Origin: Acanthococcus lagerstroemiae
Taxonomy: Eukaryota; Arthropoda; Insecta; Hemiptera; Eriococcidae
Direction of reading: 5' to 3'
Assembly: GCA_031841125.1 (NCBI GenBank)
Contig: CM063112.1
Location: 24,206,603-24,270,602, forward strand
DNA: 64,000 nt
Every line of letters begins with the position of its first letter. Position 1 is the stretch's first letter. Position numbers and translations under genes: made by a program. Below the pieces are notes generated by a model. It ran no database searches. It was not told where the DNA came from and saw nothing but the letters and a program-made list of their open reading frames with translations. Positions 34,400 to 44,880 of the stretch are shown here, piece by piece.

Positions 34400-35208
34400 C
34401 CATACCACCCCTCTCACACCGACACCCAGGTCCCTAATTTCCAATTTGCTTTCAAGTGGATGTCCTCCTATGGTATACTGCAAAGCTATGGGATTTTGTT
34501 TTTAGGTGAAGATTATTTGGCAACATTTTTTGAAGTTAAGAGGCAGGTTATTTTCTTCACACCAAGCAGCGAGGATGTTAAGGTCATCTTAGAGTGGGGG
34601 GGGGGGTGGAAATTGTCCAAGGTTTCCAATATTGAATCACTCCGCGTTACTGTTGTTGTATCATTGGTCCCCAAAACTAGATCCAGGGTTTTTCCATGGT
34701 GATTTTCAACTTTATTAAGAGATGTTAGGCCAAGACTTTCATAAAAAACTGCCATGTCTTCACGTATGGAGGACGATTTGCCACCTAATAATCCATAGCG
34801 TGGGACGTTAAAGTCGCCAAGAATTAATGTATCATAGTTTTTTTCACTTATGAGAATTTGGACTGAGTCGTAGAAGTGCCAGTATATATCCCTATCCGTT
34901 GTTGGTGGAAAGTATACTGCTCCTACTAAGAGAGGGAGCAAGCAAGGATCGCAATTAACCGTTTGTACCAGGGTTGAGGGTATCTCTCTTGATGGCAATC
35001 AGTACCCCACCGCCCTCCCAAGCCGACTGTATTGTCGATCACTTCTGTAAGTTACATATCGCTCATCTATTAGTTCTCCATTACAGATAACAATTATATC
35101 GTAGGAGTTAGCTAGAACTGAGACGTAAAAATCAGAAAGTTTGGTTCGCAGGCCTCTCACATTTTGGTAAAGAATGTTGATTTCATTAATTGCGAGAGAC
35201 TCATTCAT
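34400..35208 (-). pseudogene. LINE ORF2: endonuclease joined to an RT remnant
   Basis: ATG at 35208. The first 45 residues contain NILYQNVRGLRTKL, the N-terminal block of jockey/R1-type apurinic endonucleases. A one-base indel in the GGGCGGTGGGGTA region near 35.01 kb shifts the frame; the domain continues with a GDFNVPRYG block (catalytic Asp) and HGKTLDLVL. At the C/G homopolymer near 34.60 kb the sequence jumps to a third frame that spells the RT region C-terminal to YADD: NLPLNFKKC and a later IRDLGV block, with one stop. About 300 residues of RT are therefore deleted exactly at a homopolymer. The enzyme would have nicked target DNA and primed reverse transcription there. Confidence 0.83.
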
Positions 35209-36031
35209 GACAGTTGTTAGCAGTTAAACCAGGCAGACAGGCACATACACACACAATCACCCAGTCAGACGCACACGTAGTCAACGAATTACACTCAGGC
35301 ATTATGGGATGTAGTATGGGGAACAGATTATTGCTACAACTTGCAGGAGAAGAACTATCTAACTGTAAGAATCTTAACATTCCGCACTCGATACACACAT
35401 TCCATTCACACTCAAAGTTATCCTTTGTCGGCAGCTTTACGTAGGTTATATACGGTCTATTATCTACTAGAGTTACCATATTTAGCCACGGACAGCGCCC
35501 TTCGTCTTCCTGTGAGTCTAGTATGTGAACCGGTTGACCATTTTCCTTCTGAGCCATTATTTTACCGTCTCTCATCCAGACGTACTTGGTAGTTGAAATT
35601 TCTTAGGAACCCCTGCGCTCAGCACATTATTGCGCCTAGTATATTGTTTAAGTACATCAAGGTTGTGTTCTTGCTGTTTCTCGGTGATTGCGTATTGTTT
35701 GATTTTATTCTTCAGCTCCAAATTTTCAGCCTCTAGAGACACTGTCTTGTCAGTCAGGGTTCTTACCGTGGTGGTGAGTTGCTTGGCTTCATTTTCGACC
35801 GTATTCAGTTCAGCCTTTAACGAGGTCACATCTTGCAAGGAGGCTTTAGTATCCGATAACTTTGCTACAAGAACTTTTTTTGACTATGGCTTCAATTTTC
35901 AGTTTCAAGTCTACTGGCGCAAACGTGATAGTATTTGCTTGCGTTGGGCTTGAGGGCCCTTTGCAGCCAGTAGTGGTGCATGGCTTGGACGAGTTCAAAA
36001 ATTTTCCACAATTTGGACAGTTCTTACCCAT
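35201..36031 (-). pseudogene. LINE ORF1: Cys-rich start, coiled coil, RRM remnant
   Basis: ATG at 36031 is followed by CPNCGKF and a second Cys pair, giving a small zinc-ribbon-like N-terminus. An extra A in the AAAAAA run near 35870 shifts the frame; behind it comes a heptad-rich coiled coil of about 70 residues ending in LKQYTRRNNV, the usual entry into the ORF1 RNA-binding domain. That domain is mostly deleted: within a few codons the sequence reaches YVWMRDGKIMAQK, which normally lies near the end of ORF1. A Cys-containing tail of about 90 residues follows to the stop at 35201. ORF1 proteins bind element RNA. The stop overlaps the ORF2 start. Confidence 0.78.
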
Positions 36032-36308
36032 TATGTTTATACGCGTTGAAGTTGAATGCAGGTAACTGCGTGATGCGAGATGAATGTGTACGTCGCAGTA
36101 CGTGAACGAGACTGGCTATTAGCGGAGAAAAATACCACCGAACGAATAGAGTAATACAACGAGGTAGCTGAGATAGGCAATGAATACACTTAGCACACGA
36201 ATGCACGTGTCATTTTATAAACTGTAACAACTAGCACAGATTGAGATCGTGAAAGTAGAAAGTCGAAGTCAAATTGACGACTTGAAAGCAGAAAATCGAA
36301 GTCAATTG

Positions 36309-36309
<1 letters not shown>

Positions 36310-36346
<37 letters not shown>
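36310..36346. repeat. (AT)n microsatellite
   Basis: About 18 AT units upstream of the LINE 5' leader. Confidence 0.97.
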
Positions 36347-36348
<2 letters not shown>

Positions 36349-36539
36349 CTAATGCGCTTTTGGAAGTTAGTTGATGTCATCAAAGATTGAAGATTCGGTA
36401 CGCATCACGACGGGGTTCATCGCGAAGAAGCCCTCTCGGGGATGCTTCACCATAAGGCAAATCAGAATATGTCAGTGTATTCAGCCCAAGGGGAGTATTT
36501 TCAAAAATACTATTTCAATTAACTTTTTTCTTTTTTCAA

Positions 36540-37210
36540 GTCGGCCGCCAACTTTATCGTCATCCTTCGTACACCGGCGATTATTTTTCGTATATTTTCA
36601 CGTTTTACTCAGCCGATATCCACTGACGAGCCTACATTCTCGTGTCCTCGTCATAGAGCGTCGATAATCGTAAAATCGAAGTATATAAATACACGTTGAA
36701 GACGGAAAAATCACCGGCGCTGTCGGTGTTATCGACGCATAATAAACTGAGCCGTCGACCGAGACCGCCGAGTGAATACCTCGTAAAAGTAAAATTATGT
36801 TTTCGTCACTGTAACGCGATTAAAATGCGACCCCGTTTTTTATAAGCCATTTTTTCCCCGAGCCTGTCAAAAAATGTATCGAGGAAAAAAGACAGCGGAA
36901 CGCTACTCCATCAACGTTGAATAGGACTAGTCCTGCTCTGGTTCATATTACTTCATGTTTGAGGCGAACTGGCGAAGTGATATTAAAGCCGTAGTAGGTT
37001 TCGAGAGCCAAATATCCACATCGTTGAAGCTATCTATGTACGTGGAAATGCGCCTCCATGAATACCAGCTGACGAGGTACATTATAGCTTTGCCACTTCC
37101 GACTGCTTTTTTTCCCCCCATATAAAACCCCTCACGGCTGGTGTGCGTTTGGAACACTGACTCGCGCACAGTCAAATTTTCATGAGGATATTCGCCAATA
37201 ACGATCAAAA
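36540..37210. other. CpG-retaining unique DNA, no gene found
   Basis: Unlike the transposon-rich flanks this block has frequent CpG, TCG and CGA words and no detectable repeats. A TATAAAA-like box lies near 37121. No frame is convincing. It may be a conserved non-coding or promoter region. Confidence 0.3.
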
Positions 37211-37829
37211 ATATCGGTACGTATGGCCGTTAGTACTGTGGCAAAAAATACGAATGGGTCGTTCTCGCGGAAAATCTAAAATAAAAGTCACCGCACTTCG
37301 ACTGATTCAAAGAGGCGTTTGATCATTTTTTAAGCCGCGATCAAATTTTCACATTACAAACTGCTATAAGAAAATAGAAGTCGGAAGCTATGCTGTTCCA
37401 TCGTCACCGCAAGATCGTCACCCGTATCGTGCTGCTGCACGGTGAAGAACTGGAGATCGTCCGCCAAATGCAGTACCCAGGCCTCATTGACGTTTCACTG
37501 GAGGCTATAAGCCCATCTCAAAGCCACAACCAAAAAGTTGCTGGGAATGATGACCTCGCTGAGCTTAAGACAACTATACGCCAGATCCCAATTGGAAATG
37601 TGCCACTAAAGATTTTCGCAACTGGAAGAAATTCCTACTGAAATGTTTCGCTACGGTCAGCTGGTTCACGCCAAGTTCAAGAGAATGGGCTAGTCAACAC
37701 TAAACAAGACGCACGATATGATGTTATACTAAAAACTGTTCAAGTCGAAGATCCAAAATCCTGTGCAATTTCAAAAGCCAAAACAGGAATTCCTGTACAA
37801 ATAAATAATTTCGTACTTCAAACCGACAA

Positions 37830-38066
37830 GTTATCGAGAGATTGCAAAGTAAGTATCTAAGAACCACCACCAAATCACCATGGTTTGTCTCCAATAACAA
37901 ATTCCGTACTGATCTACGTTTGGATACTGTCAGCACTATCATCTCCAGAAGATCAAATTGCTACATATAGCACCTACACGCTCACCCCAATGAGGAGGGC
38001 ATATACGGCTTCTAGACGACTCCAACAACACTTGTCGTCTTCGACGTCAACACCCACTGGATTTAA
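37830..38066 (+). pseudogene. Jockey LINE C-terminal tail
   Basis: One frame reads QSKYLRTTTKSPWFVSNN followed by a TDLRLDTV block and a HAHPNE box before a stop, matching the last 80 residues of jockey-type ORF2 proteins, where these blocks occur in the same order. Two internal stops are present. The sequence from 37390 to 37830 on the same strand may be a further decayed part, but I cannot align it. This tail is missing from the jockey relic at 28.4-29.95 kb and could derive from the same family. Confidence 0.72.
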
Positions 38067-38414
38067 TTAATTAATAACTAGTGCTGGCTTGCATTAACTT
38101 GAATGTTAGATATATGACTGCACATACACTAATTACCCGTACTGATAATTTTAGGTAAATGCTTCCATGTACAGGTAGTCCCTGATAAACTATGAAAGGG
38201 GGGGGGATATATTATACATATATACAACATTCAAATGTGACGTTTGAATCTGTGCAGTCATCATACAGGTAACCAAAATTCCTGAATAGTGTGAACGAGG
38301 GAACAGTGCACGTACCAACTTGTACATACAAACGTAATGATGCGGCACAACAGGCAATTGTCAGTGCATTACTTACAAGTTTGAACATGTAGTATGAAAG
38401 TGGTGTTTGTGAAA

Positions 38415-38703
38415 ATGTCTGTACAAAGAAAAGAAACAAGTATCAATGAGCGTGAAATTATTATCCGGCTTTCTTGAAAGGGAAACTCGTACTCAAAAAT
38501 TCCAAAAAGTGTGCAAAGAAGTCGTTCTGCACTTGCAAGTATTATTCAACCCTATAAAGAGAACGGAGGAACAGCAAAAAATAAACAGAGAACAGGCAGG
38601 CCTTCCGTTTCAACAGAGACAGAGCAACGAGTACTTCTTAGAAACGTTCGAAAATATCCTCATAAAAGTGCTCAACTGAATACGAGGCATAACCAGTCAA
38701 GTA
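38415..38703 (+). pseudogene. Tc1-like transposase, N-terminal DNA-binding part
   Basis: From ATG 38415 the frame shows one TGA (after about 20 codons, where Tc1 proteins have a sense codon in the LHxKG stretch) and then a paired helix-turn-helix: KGNSYSKIPKSV, RSRSALASIIQPYKENG, the GRPSVST linker hook (like the Tc1 GRPR/K motif) and RVLLRNVRKYPHKSA. About 95 residues are preserved. The catalytic DDE domain is absent, because the homology stops at about 38.70 kb just before the dispersed repeat at 38725. It could bind element ends if expressed, but the stop makes this unlikely. Confidence 0.82.
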
Positions 38704-38724
38704 ATAGATGTGCGTACTCATGTG

Positions 38725-38850
38725 CCTGATCTTCCACACCAACATTGAGGAACGCAGCACACAGTTTCCTCCAGTGGTATTGAAGACTACTTTTCCTACG
38801 TCCAGCACAGGATGAGTAACCATGTTCGATGTTCAGTGAGAGTACAACTT
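38725..38850. repeat. Second copy of the 26377-26510 repeat
   Basis: Same block order and strand as the copy at 26.4 kb. It abuts the truncated Tc1 homology, so its insertion or a deletion next to it may have removed the rest of the transposase. Confidence 0.8.
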
Positions 38851-39318
38851 GTTGAAAAGTCAGATGAAATTTTATGAAAAAAAAACCTAATGAACTTTCA
38901 GGAGAAACGCTTGAAACTTCGTAAGTAGATGTTGCTGAATTGGTTAACCGTAAGAGCAAGTATTTCTGTTGTACTGCAACTTGCATCTTACAGTGGCGGA
39001 CTGGCCCGCCTGGCTACCTGGCGATCGCCAGTTGCGCCCTCGGGGAAAAAAATACGTGTCCAAGATGCGTGCCTTCCTTTCCCTTGTAATCTTATTCACG
39101 ATAATGCATTGTCAGAGCCTTTCTTTTAAGTATTTTGCCATCCTAGGCTATCATATTTTTGTTGCCCTCCACTCCTGGTGATAGGATTTTCTGAGTGGGA
39201 TGAAATCGTGAATAGCAATATTATAATTTTTTCACTTGCTAAATTAACGATTTTTCTCCTTTCTTATTTAAACATTTTGTTTTTGCTGCTCCTAAATGTT
39301 TTCCGCCCTAGACTGTAT
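38851..39318. other. Gene-free stretch with a CAGTGGCGGA element end
   Basis: CAGTGGCGGACTGGCCCGCC at 38991 looks like the left terminus of a widespread type of DNA transposon; the matching right end was not found. Confidence 0.45.
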
Positions 39319-39326
39319 CCTATAGT

Positions 39327-39517
39327 CGGGGGCGGCAATGGGCGAGTGCAGTGAGTGCGACTGCACTTGGGCGCCGATGAAGAAGGGGCACCAGAACAAA
39401 TTTGGAACGACTACATCGTGAGCAGAGGGAGCAAACATTTTTTTACATTTTCTTTTAAAAAATTAGGGGCGTCTTTTTCTGTTCCGCACGGGCGCCAAAA
39501 CTATATCGCTGCCACTG
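39327..39517. mobile_element. 191-bp hAT-type MITE with 8-bp target-site duplication
   Basis: Exact 8-bp direct repeats CCTATAGT flank the element at 39319-39326 and 39518-39525. The ends are short imperfect inverted repeats: CGGGGGCGGCAATG on the left, CAGTGGCAGCGATA read inward on the right. An 8-bp duplication with CAGTGGC-like ends is the hAT pattern. Non-coding. Confidence 0.88.
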
Positions 39518-39639
39518 CCTATAGTGTTTACCTGTGTGGTGTGGGTTGTAATATGCTGATATGAAACATGCCACTTCGCTGTTACCTGCACCACACCAAA
39601 AAATAAATAAATAATGAACAAATAAACCCGATCGGCATT

Positions 39640-40110
39640 TTAGCTGTGTATATACACTATAAAAATACAGCGTTTGTAGGGCAGCCTATGAATACGAAAA
39701 GACGCTTTCACGCGGTACATTTTTAAAGTAGTTCTATAGTGTCTTTTTAGTGTATCCATGCTGTAGGAACACTCTATAAACGCTGTAAATACACTGTTGA
39801 TAAACGACTAGCGTATGCCTTTAATACGCGGTTGCTTGACGCTCAAGTGTACGCAGTTAATACACTGTTGTTTTCCACTCTGGATACACTATTGCTGTAC
39901 GCTGTACCTACACTGTCAGTACGCTGCTGTTCTAGGCTATTTCTACACCCTCAATACACTGTTGCAGTACATTGTATCTACGCGGTACACGCACTGTTGC
40001 TGTACGCTGTCCCAACGCGGTCAATACCCTGTTTATTGACCCTACTATTACACCTTTCATACGCCACTGACTAACACTGCTGATACACTGTTAAAACACT
40101 ACTATCCAAT
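39640..40110. repeat. Left arm: degenerate ACACTGTTG/TACGCTGT array
   Basis: Within 470 bp the words TACACTGTTG, TACGCTGT and GCGGT recur more than a dozen times with irregular spacing of about 20-30 bp. Open frames here are translations of this array and are not genes. Confidence 0.75.
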
Positions 40111-42560
40111 CAACAATACGAATCCAAAATTGTTCATAACTACCTAGTCATATATTATATAAAAACTTCAACTTTCAAGATACATGTACATGAAAAAATG
40201 CATTTCTAAAAAATCTAATAATGCAATATGCATTATTAAGTTATAAACATACTCGTATTACATAAAAACAATTTTCAGTCTGAATATATACAAAATATAT
40301 TATTAACTAGATAAATTATTAAAAAGTCAGTAAAATCTAAAAAAGTAATCTTTAACTAACCTGCCTCAAGATAATAATAAAAATTTACATTATCCCAATT
40401 GCATTATTGATTTGGTGATACTATTATAAAAATGTGTATTTTCTTCGGAAACAGGATTATCGATGTAATTTTCTACTGAACTATTATTATTTTCGAATTC
40501 CTGTTGTCGTAGACGATTCTTTTTCCTGAGTTGGTCCAGTTTGTTTTTTAAATGTCTGTGTATGGCCGTCAGCAGATCTTTCCTGTCTTTTTTTACGTTT
40601 CGTTGAATGTGTTCTGTAATATATGAGAAAAAGAGTTTGAAGTTTTAAAGGCTGAAATATTTCTGGGAATACAATTATTTTAATATCCGGTAGCTAGGTA
40701 TCAGAAAATCCCGCCTGGAAATCATGGGGCCAGCGTCAAATTGGGGCCAGATTGGTTCCCATTTGAAATACATGCGAGCGCCGCTGCCGGAATTTTGGGC
40801 CACTTGTGGGCGGCGTATATTTGGCCCGTCTATGGCGCCTGGCGCAAATCGAGCGCCGATTTTTGATTGATGCACAATTTGCGCTAGAATCGAGAGTAAA
40901 TTTGGCGTATATCTGGCGTCGATGCCGGAATTTGGGGTAGGCTCTTAACAATCTATAAGTTTTCTGAGCCTTTTAAGAACAATCGCAAAACACAAGATAT
41001 AAATTTCCTGCGACACTTGGTAGAGGCTACACTTCAAGAAAATATTATAGAAGCAGCATTACAATGTATACTGAATAATTTTGAAAGTAATTTAGATATG
41101 TATTTAGAATTTATCAAGAAAACCCTTCTCCTATCTTTACAAGCCCAATCAACACTGCCCTCATCATGGCTATCTCCCTCACCACAGTGAGCCCCTACCC
41201 GGTCTAGTGAACTCTCTTCCCAGAGTAATCCATCAATAGGGAGAGATAATTAAGGGGGGTTGCAGACAATGGCGACCCCTCTTCTCGGCCTGTAGTAGGT
41301 TACACCAGGAGAAAACCTCGTCCCCTACGGCCATCATTATAACCTTCTATAATAATTCAGTGGTCACTAGTTGAGAATGATTAGCTGCAAAGTTACAATT
41401 GGTATTAGTTGTATACTTGAAGAAAGAACAAATAGCTCCCCTGAGTTAAGGGCAAGGACCTCTGATAGAGAGAAATTGGCAGGGAAATGAAGCATAAAAC
41501 GTTGAGCAAAGCCTGCAGGAGGAGCGTGAATGAGGGTGGTTGGTTGGCTAATAAAGAACCTGGAGCATAGTCCTTGGTTTTTTCTGTTTTCATTCTTCAT
41601 TCTGTTCCTTGAAGCTGGATGGCTAATCGTGGAGGTGGGTTTCATATCCTTAATTTGAAGCACTTTAAAGTTACCTATTTCTTTTCTAAGTTTTGGATCT
41701 TTGACTCCATTTTATTTCGAGGGAAGGAGCAGCGGCGGATTTAGGTTCGCACCACCTATACCTCAACGATGACTTGCCGCCTATAAGTTATCAGTAGTAT
41801 TAAAAGGGGTGTGGGGGATATTTTGTTTCCCATTATATTATTCAACATATTATTTTTAAACTATCATAATGATTTGAAATTTTGCAGCCAGTTTTGGGAA
41901 AATGGCTGTTCCCTGCCAAACTGGAGTAACAGCCTTCAATCGTCCCATTCTTGTATCTTAAACTTGGGTGAAAAAGTCGTTGATGCCTCAAAAAGGTCAA
42001 GCCGGCATAATATTTTTACCACTACAATCATGTTTTGTAGAATGGAGAGGGATTTTCATTACATTAGTGAGCTTCATAAGTATCAACCCAGAATTTTCAA
42101 TGGTAATTTACATTTTTTCACACGCAAGAGCCAGTTTACTGACAGTCAACACCAGCTTCTTAGCAAGCACAGTTCCTAGTGAATTGTATTTTCGTTATTG
42201 CTAATGAAGACAGCTGCGAATAATAAGGAGAAAAAAGAAGTACGTAATTAGAAGAATAAGAACATTAATTAATTGTAATAACATATTAAACTTACTGCGA
42301 CATTTTTTCAAGATTATGAATTGCAATCGCTAAAACACTACCTATAAAATAGCGAACCGGCACAAAAATACAAAACAGAACGAAAAACTGAAACGAACCA
42401 CACAACAAACTGCACTGCCGCCATACTGGTTTCCGGCAGAAGTCGTGGATGTTTGTTTAAAGAATTTTTCAGGGTAGTATGTGTCGAAGGGGGGATAAGG
42501 TAATGGTGCCGAGGTAAATGAACTTGTACAAAAAATAACGACCGTTTCATTTTAAAATTA
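40111..42560. other. Interior of the 3.3-kb element
   Basis: AT-rich unique DNA. At 40680-40960 a G/C-richer patch repeats GCCGGAATTTKGGG and TGGCGTATATYTGG twice. A GCAGCGGCGGATTTAGG segment at 41731 resembles a DNA-transposon end. Frames at 41367-41663 (minus) and 41811-42179 (plus) have no recognised motif. Confidence 0.45.
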
Positions 42561-42932
42561 TAGCAATGGTCTAGCGTACTTCTGACAACAGTACACAGTA
42601 GAAACGCTACAGCGTTTGCAATACGCCCTATGGACGCCGTTGTGAATAAATTGTATCACAAACGTTGTACTGCCGCTGTGTATATCCACTGTATGAATGA
42701 CATTCAAACACAACATCGTTAAATTTTTGCAGAAGAAGCTTAAATACGCTGTTAATACACAGCAGTGTATTTGGAGCTTCTCTTTAGCAGAGAAACGCTG
42801 TTCCCCCTGCCCAGATTTATGTACATGGTGCCCATCTTCTGCTATGTACAGCGTACAGCTGCCCTAAAAACATTATTAAAACGATGTACGCTGTAAAACA
42901 ACCGCGTATACACTGTTAAAATGCCGATCGGG
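42560..42932. repeat. Right arm: ACAGCGTTT/ACGCTGTAA array
   Basis: The same vocabulary as the left arm (GTACGCTGT, ACAGCGT, AATACACTG), largely in inverted orientation, ends at the terminal inverted repeat. Confidence 0.75.
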
Positions 42933-43046
42933 AATAATAAATGAACAAATAAATAATAAATAAATAAAATAGGATTATGGATATCCTGTGGACGTATGCT
43001 ATTACGTTCGTTATTTAATTTGACTTTTGTTTTGTCTGGTTTCAGG

Positions 43047-43987
43047 CACTAATTAACTGAGTTCAAGTACCTATCGTGTTCAAGATGAGTTCTGATCGAG
43101 AATTGCTCGATAACATGCTACGCAAGAAAATCCTGACACCTGAGCAGCATATTGCTGCACTTGCAGCCCTGGCTCCTGTAACCCAGCCGGCTGATGTTGC
43201 CGCTCCCGCTGCACGTCCAGGTGGTGCTCAACCACAGCCACCCGCACCACCAGCTGCACCCGCGGCACCCGTGGGTCCTGTTCCAGCAGCTAATCCGGTA
43301 CCACCGGCGCCAGTTGCGCCTCCGCAGCTGCAAGTTCCTGTGCAACCTGCACCGCCACAAGCGCCACCACAGCGTGCTATCCAATCTGAGCCAGCATCTC
43401 AAGATATTGAGAAAAGCCGTTGTGTCATTTTTTTTGAATTTTTATTGGAAGTAACTGACTCAAAGAAAAGTGATTCGAAAACTAAATTTTCTGCTCGAGC
43501 ACTCATTCATAATTGGTGTAAATTTACCTCCATATTGACCGCACTCACACTCCTCGATATTTTTTCTGTTTCAACACCGGCTTCAAAATATTTACAGTCG
43601 TCCGAACTAGATTACTTGAAAGCATGGTCGACAGTTGATACACTTACGAAAAAACTAAAAGGGAAAAGAAGTGACCAGCATTTCACAAAATTGTATTACG
43701 ATGCCAATAAATTGGCTTCTGACTTCAATGGAATATTCGAAATTTTGAAAATGAAAATCAATATTGAGGAAGATTTTCCTGTGAAGAGGAGAAGCATCAA
43801 AAAGAGAATGGCTGATGAGCTAGCAGTTGATGAGGTTCGGAATGTAGACGCAATTTCACACTACCGCATTAATACTTACAATGTAATTTTTGACGAAGCA
43901 TCGAATAGTATCGAGGAGAGAATTGACCCAACAAAGAGTTACTCTAAGACTGTTTCTGGTTTGACACAGAACGATTCGCTGACATAA
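43047..43987 (+). pseudogene. hAT transposase fragment A with Ala/Pro-rich leader
   Basis: A strong acceptor-like site (TTTTGTCTGGTTTCAG) precedes 43047, and ATGs follow at 43076 and 43085. Residues about 35-120 form an Ala/Pro/Gln-rich low-complexity segment encoded by GC-rich DNA. From about 43480 the protein resembles the middle of ZMYM1-like hAT transposases: SKYLQSSELDYLKAW, then FNGIFEILKMKINIEEDFP, KRRSIKKR and SHYRINTYNVIFDEAS. A frameshift near 43955 ends the frame, but homology goes on in another frame to about 44.05 kb (a DIKNFKSLDEFPNEVF block). The zinc-finger and first catalytic part are missing. The leader may be a captured host exon. Confidence 0.7.
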
Positions 43988-44054
43988 AAAATTTCAAAAG
44001 TCTCGACGAATTTCCCAATGAAGTTTTTGTATATTTGAGCAGAGTACCTGGATT

Positions 44055-44880
44055 AAGTGGACGCCGGGCCACTATTCAGCTGTTCTTCACTGTTATTGTT
44101 TGTCTTTTTCATTAGCATAGGGAGTTCTTATTATGTTTGTATTTTAGCTCGTGGCGGTGTGTTGGTGGATCCAGGAGTGAACTTTCTCGTGCTGGATTCT
44201 ATTTCTCTTCTCCGTGGAGCCAGCAGTTCTGGGGAAAAAGTCTTGACCTCCTTTTCCGGGCGGTTAACTTCCTGCCAATTCGATATACCTTCAAGGAGCT
44301 CTACAGGTTTGCGGGGAAGGGGGAGGTGACGTCCGAAAAAACCTAAATTTCAGATTACCGTTACTGAACGTGTTATCATGATAACACGTTCGATTGTGAC
44401 GTCGATTGCCGATTTTCCGGGTGAAGAGGGGTGGTTGATAGCACCGAGGAAGCTTTTCCTGTAGAGTATCGAGAGTCGGTTTTCGTTCGTCTCGCGTGAA
44501 AGGGACCACGATGCGGAAACCGGTCTCCTTATCTGAGGACGACGTTTGTTCGATGACCTTACCGTTTATTTTAACATCAAATTATGAGTGAGCGTTACAA
44601 GTACGAATTTTACCATTACGACTCAGATGGAGTACCTTACCCCGGGGTCCATCGACTCGCCATCATGAGCAGAAGGTCGGTAATCATGTGTTCTGTTGTT
44701 CGTAAGTACCAATATATGTTCGTTACTTATGCCACTCGTACTTATTTATTGAGCCAAGATGGAATTAGATGGTACGCGCTCCAGGAGAAGAACCTGCGAC
44801 CCCTTTCCGGTTTTCTGTAGGGGACGGTGTGAGGGGTCACAATTCGCACACCACAGTTCTACACCTTTCAAGGGTTTCGC
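44055..44880. other. Non-coding stretch between two hAT relics
   Basis: No homology recognised. It contains the 26-bp perfect palindrome at 44366-44391 and several short frames of no obvious meaning. Confidence 0.45.
44366..44391. repeat. Perfect 26-bp palindrome
   Basis: GAACGTGTTATCA is followed directly by its exact reverse complement. No loop. The inner CACGTT/AACGTG halves resemble bHLH- or bZIP-type half sites, but this is only suggestive. Confidence 0.97.

Larger units (their letters stand above)
34400..36240 (-). mobile_element. Two-ORF LINE with internal deletions
   Basis: Minus-strand element with a 5' leader of up to 200 bp, ORF1 starting at 36031, ORF2 starting at 35208, an endonuclease domain and then, abruptly, a C-terminal RT fragment. 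The RT palm is gone, so the copy carries at least two internal deletions (in ORF1 and between endonuclease and RT) as well as frameshifts. The element cannot move by itself. The 3' end is truncated near 34.4 kb. Confidence 0.85.
39627..42932. mobile_element. 3.3-kb element with foldback-like repetitive ends
   Basis: The outer ends are inverted repeats: CCCGATCGGCATTTTA at 39627-39642 and its exact complement at 42917-42932, continuing imperfectly through GTGTATA and a TAGGGCAGC block. Both flanks carry almost the same 17-18 bp sequence AATAA(A)TGAACAAATAAA in direct orientation, either a long target-site duplication or part of the insertion locus. The subterminal 400-470 bp at both ends are dense in degenerate ACACTGTT, TACGCTGT and ACAGCGT words. 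The interior (40.1-42.56 kb) has no transposase I can recognise. The arrangement is similar to foldback (FB) elements. Confidence 0.75.

Noticed and set aside
39815..40074. Two overlapping Cys/Leu/Tyr-rich frames
   Set aside because: Translations of the degenerate ACACTGTT array in the left arm of the 3.3-kb element.
41811..42179. 122-codon frame inside the 3.3-kb element as its transposase
   Set aside because: No catalytic motif, AT-driven composition and no similarity I recognise. A transposase would be much longer.
43118..43454. Frames antisense or shifted to the Ala/Pro-rich leader
   Set aside because: Shadows of the GC-rich repetitive codons in the plus-strand frame.
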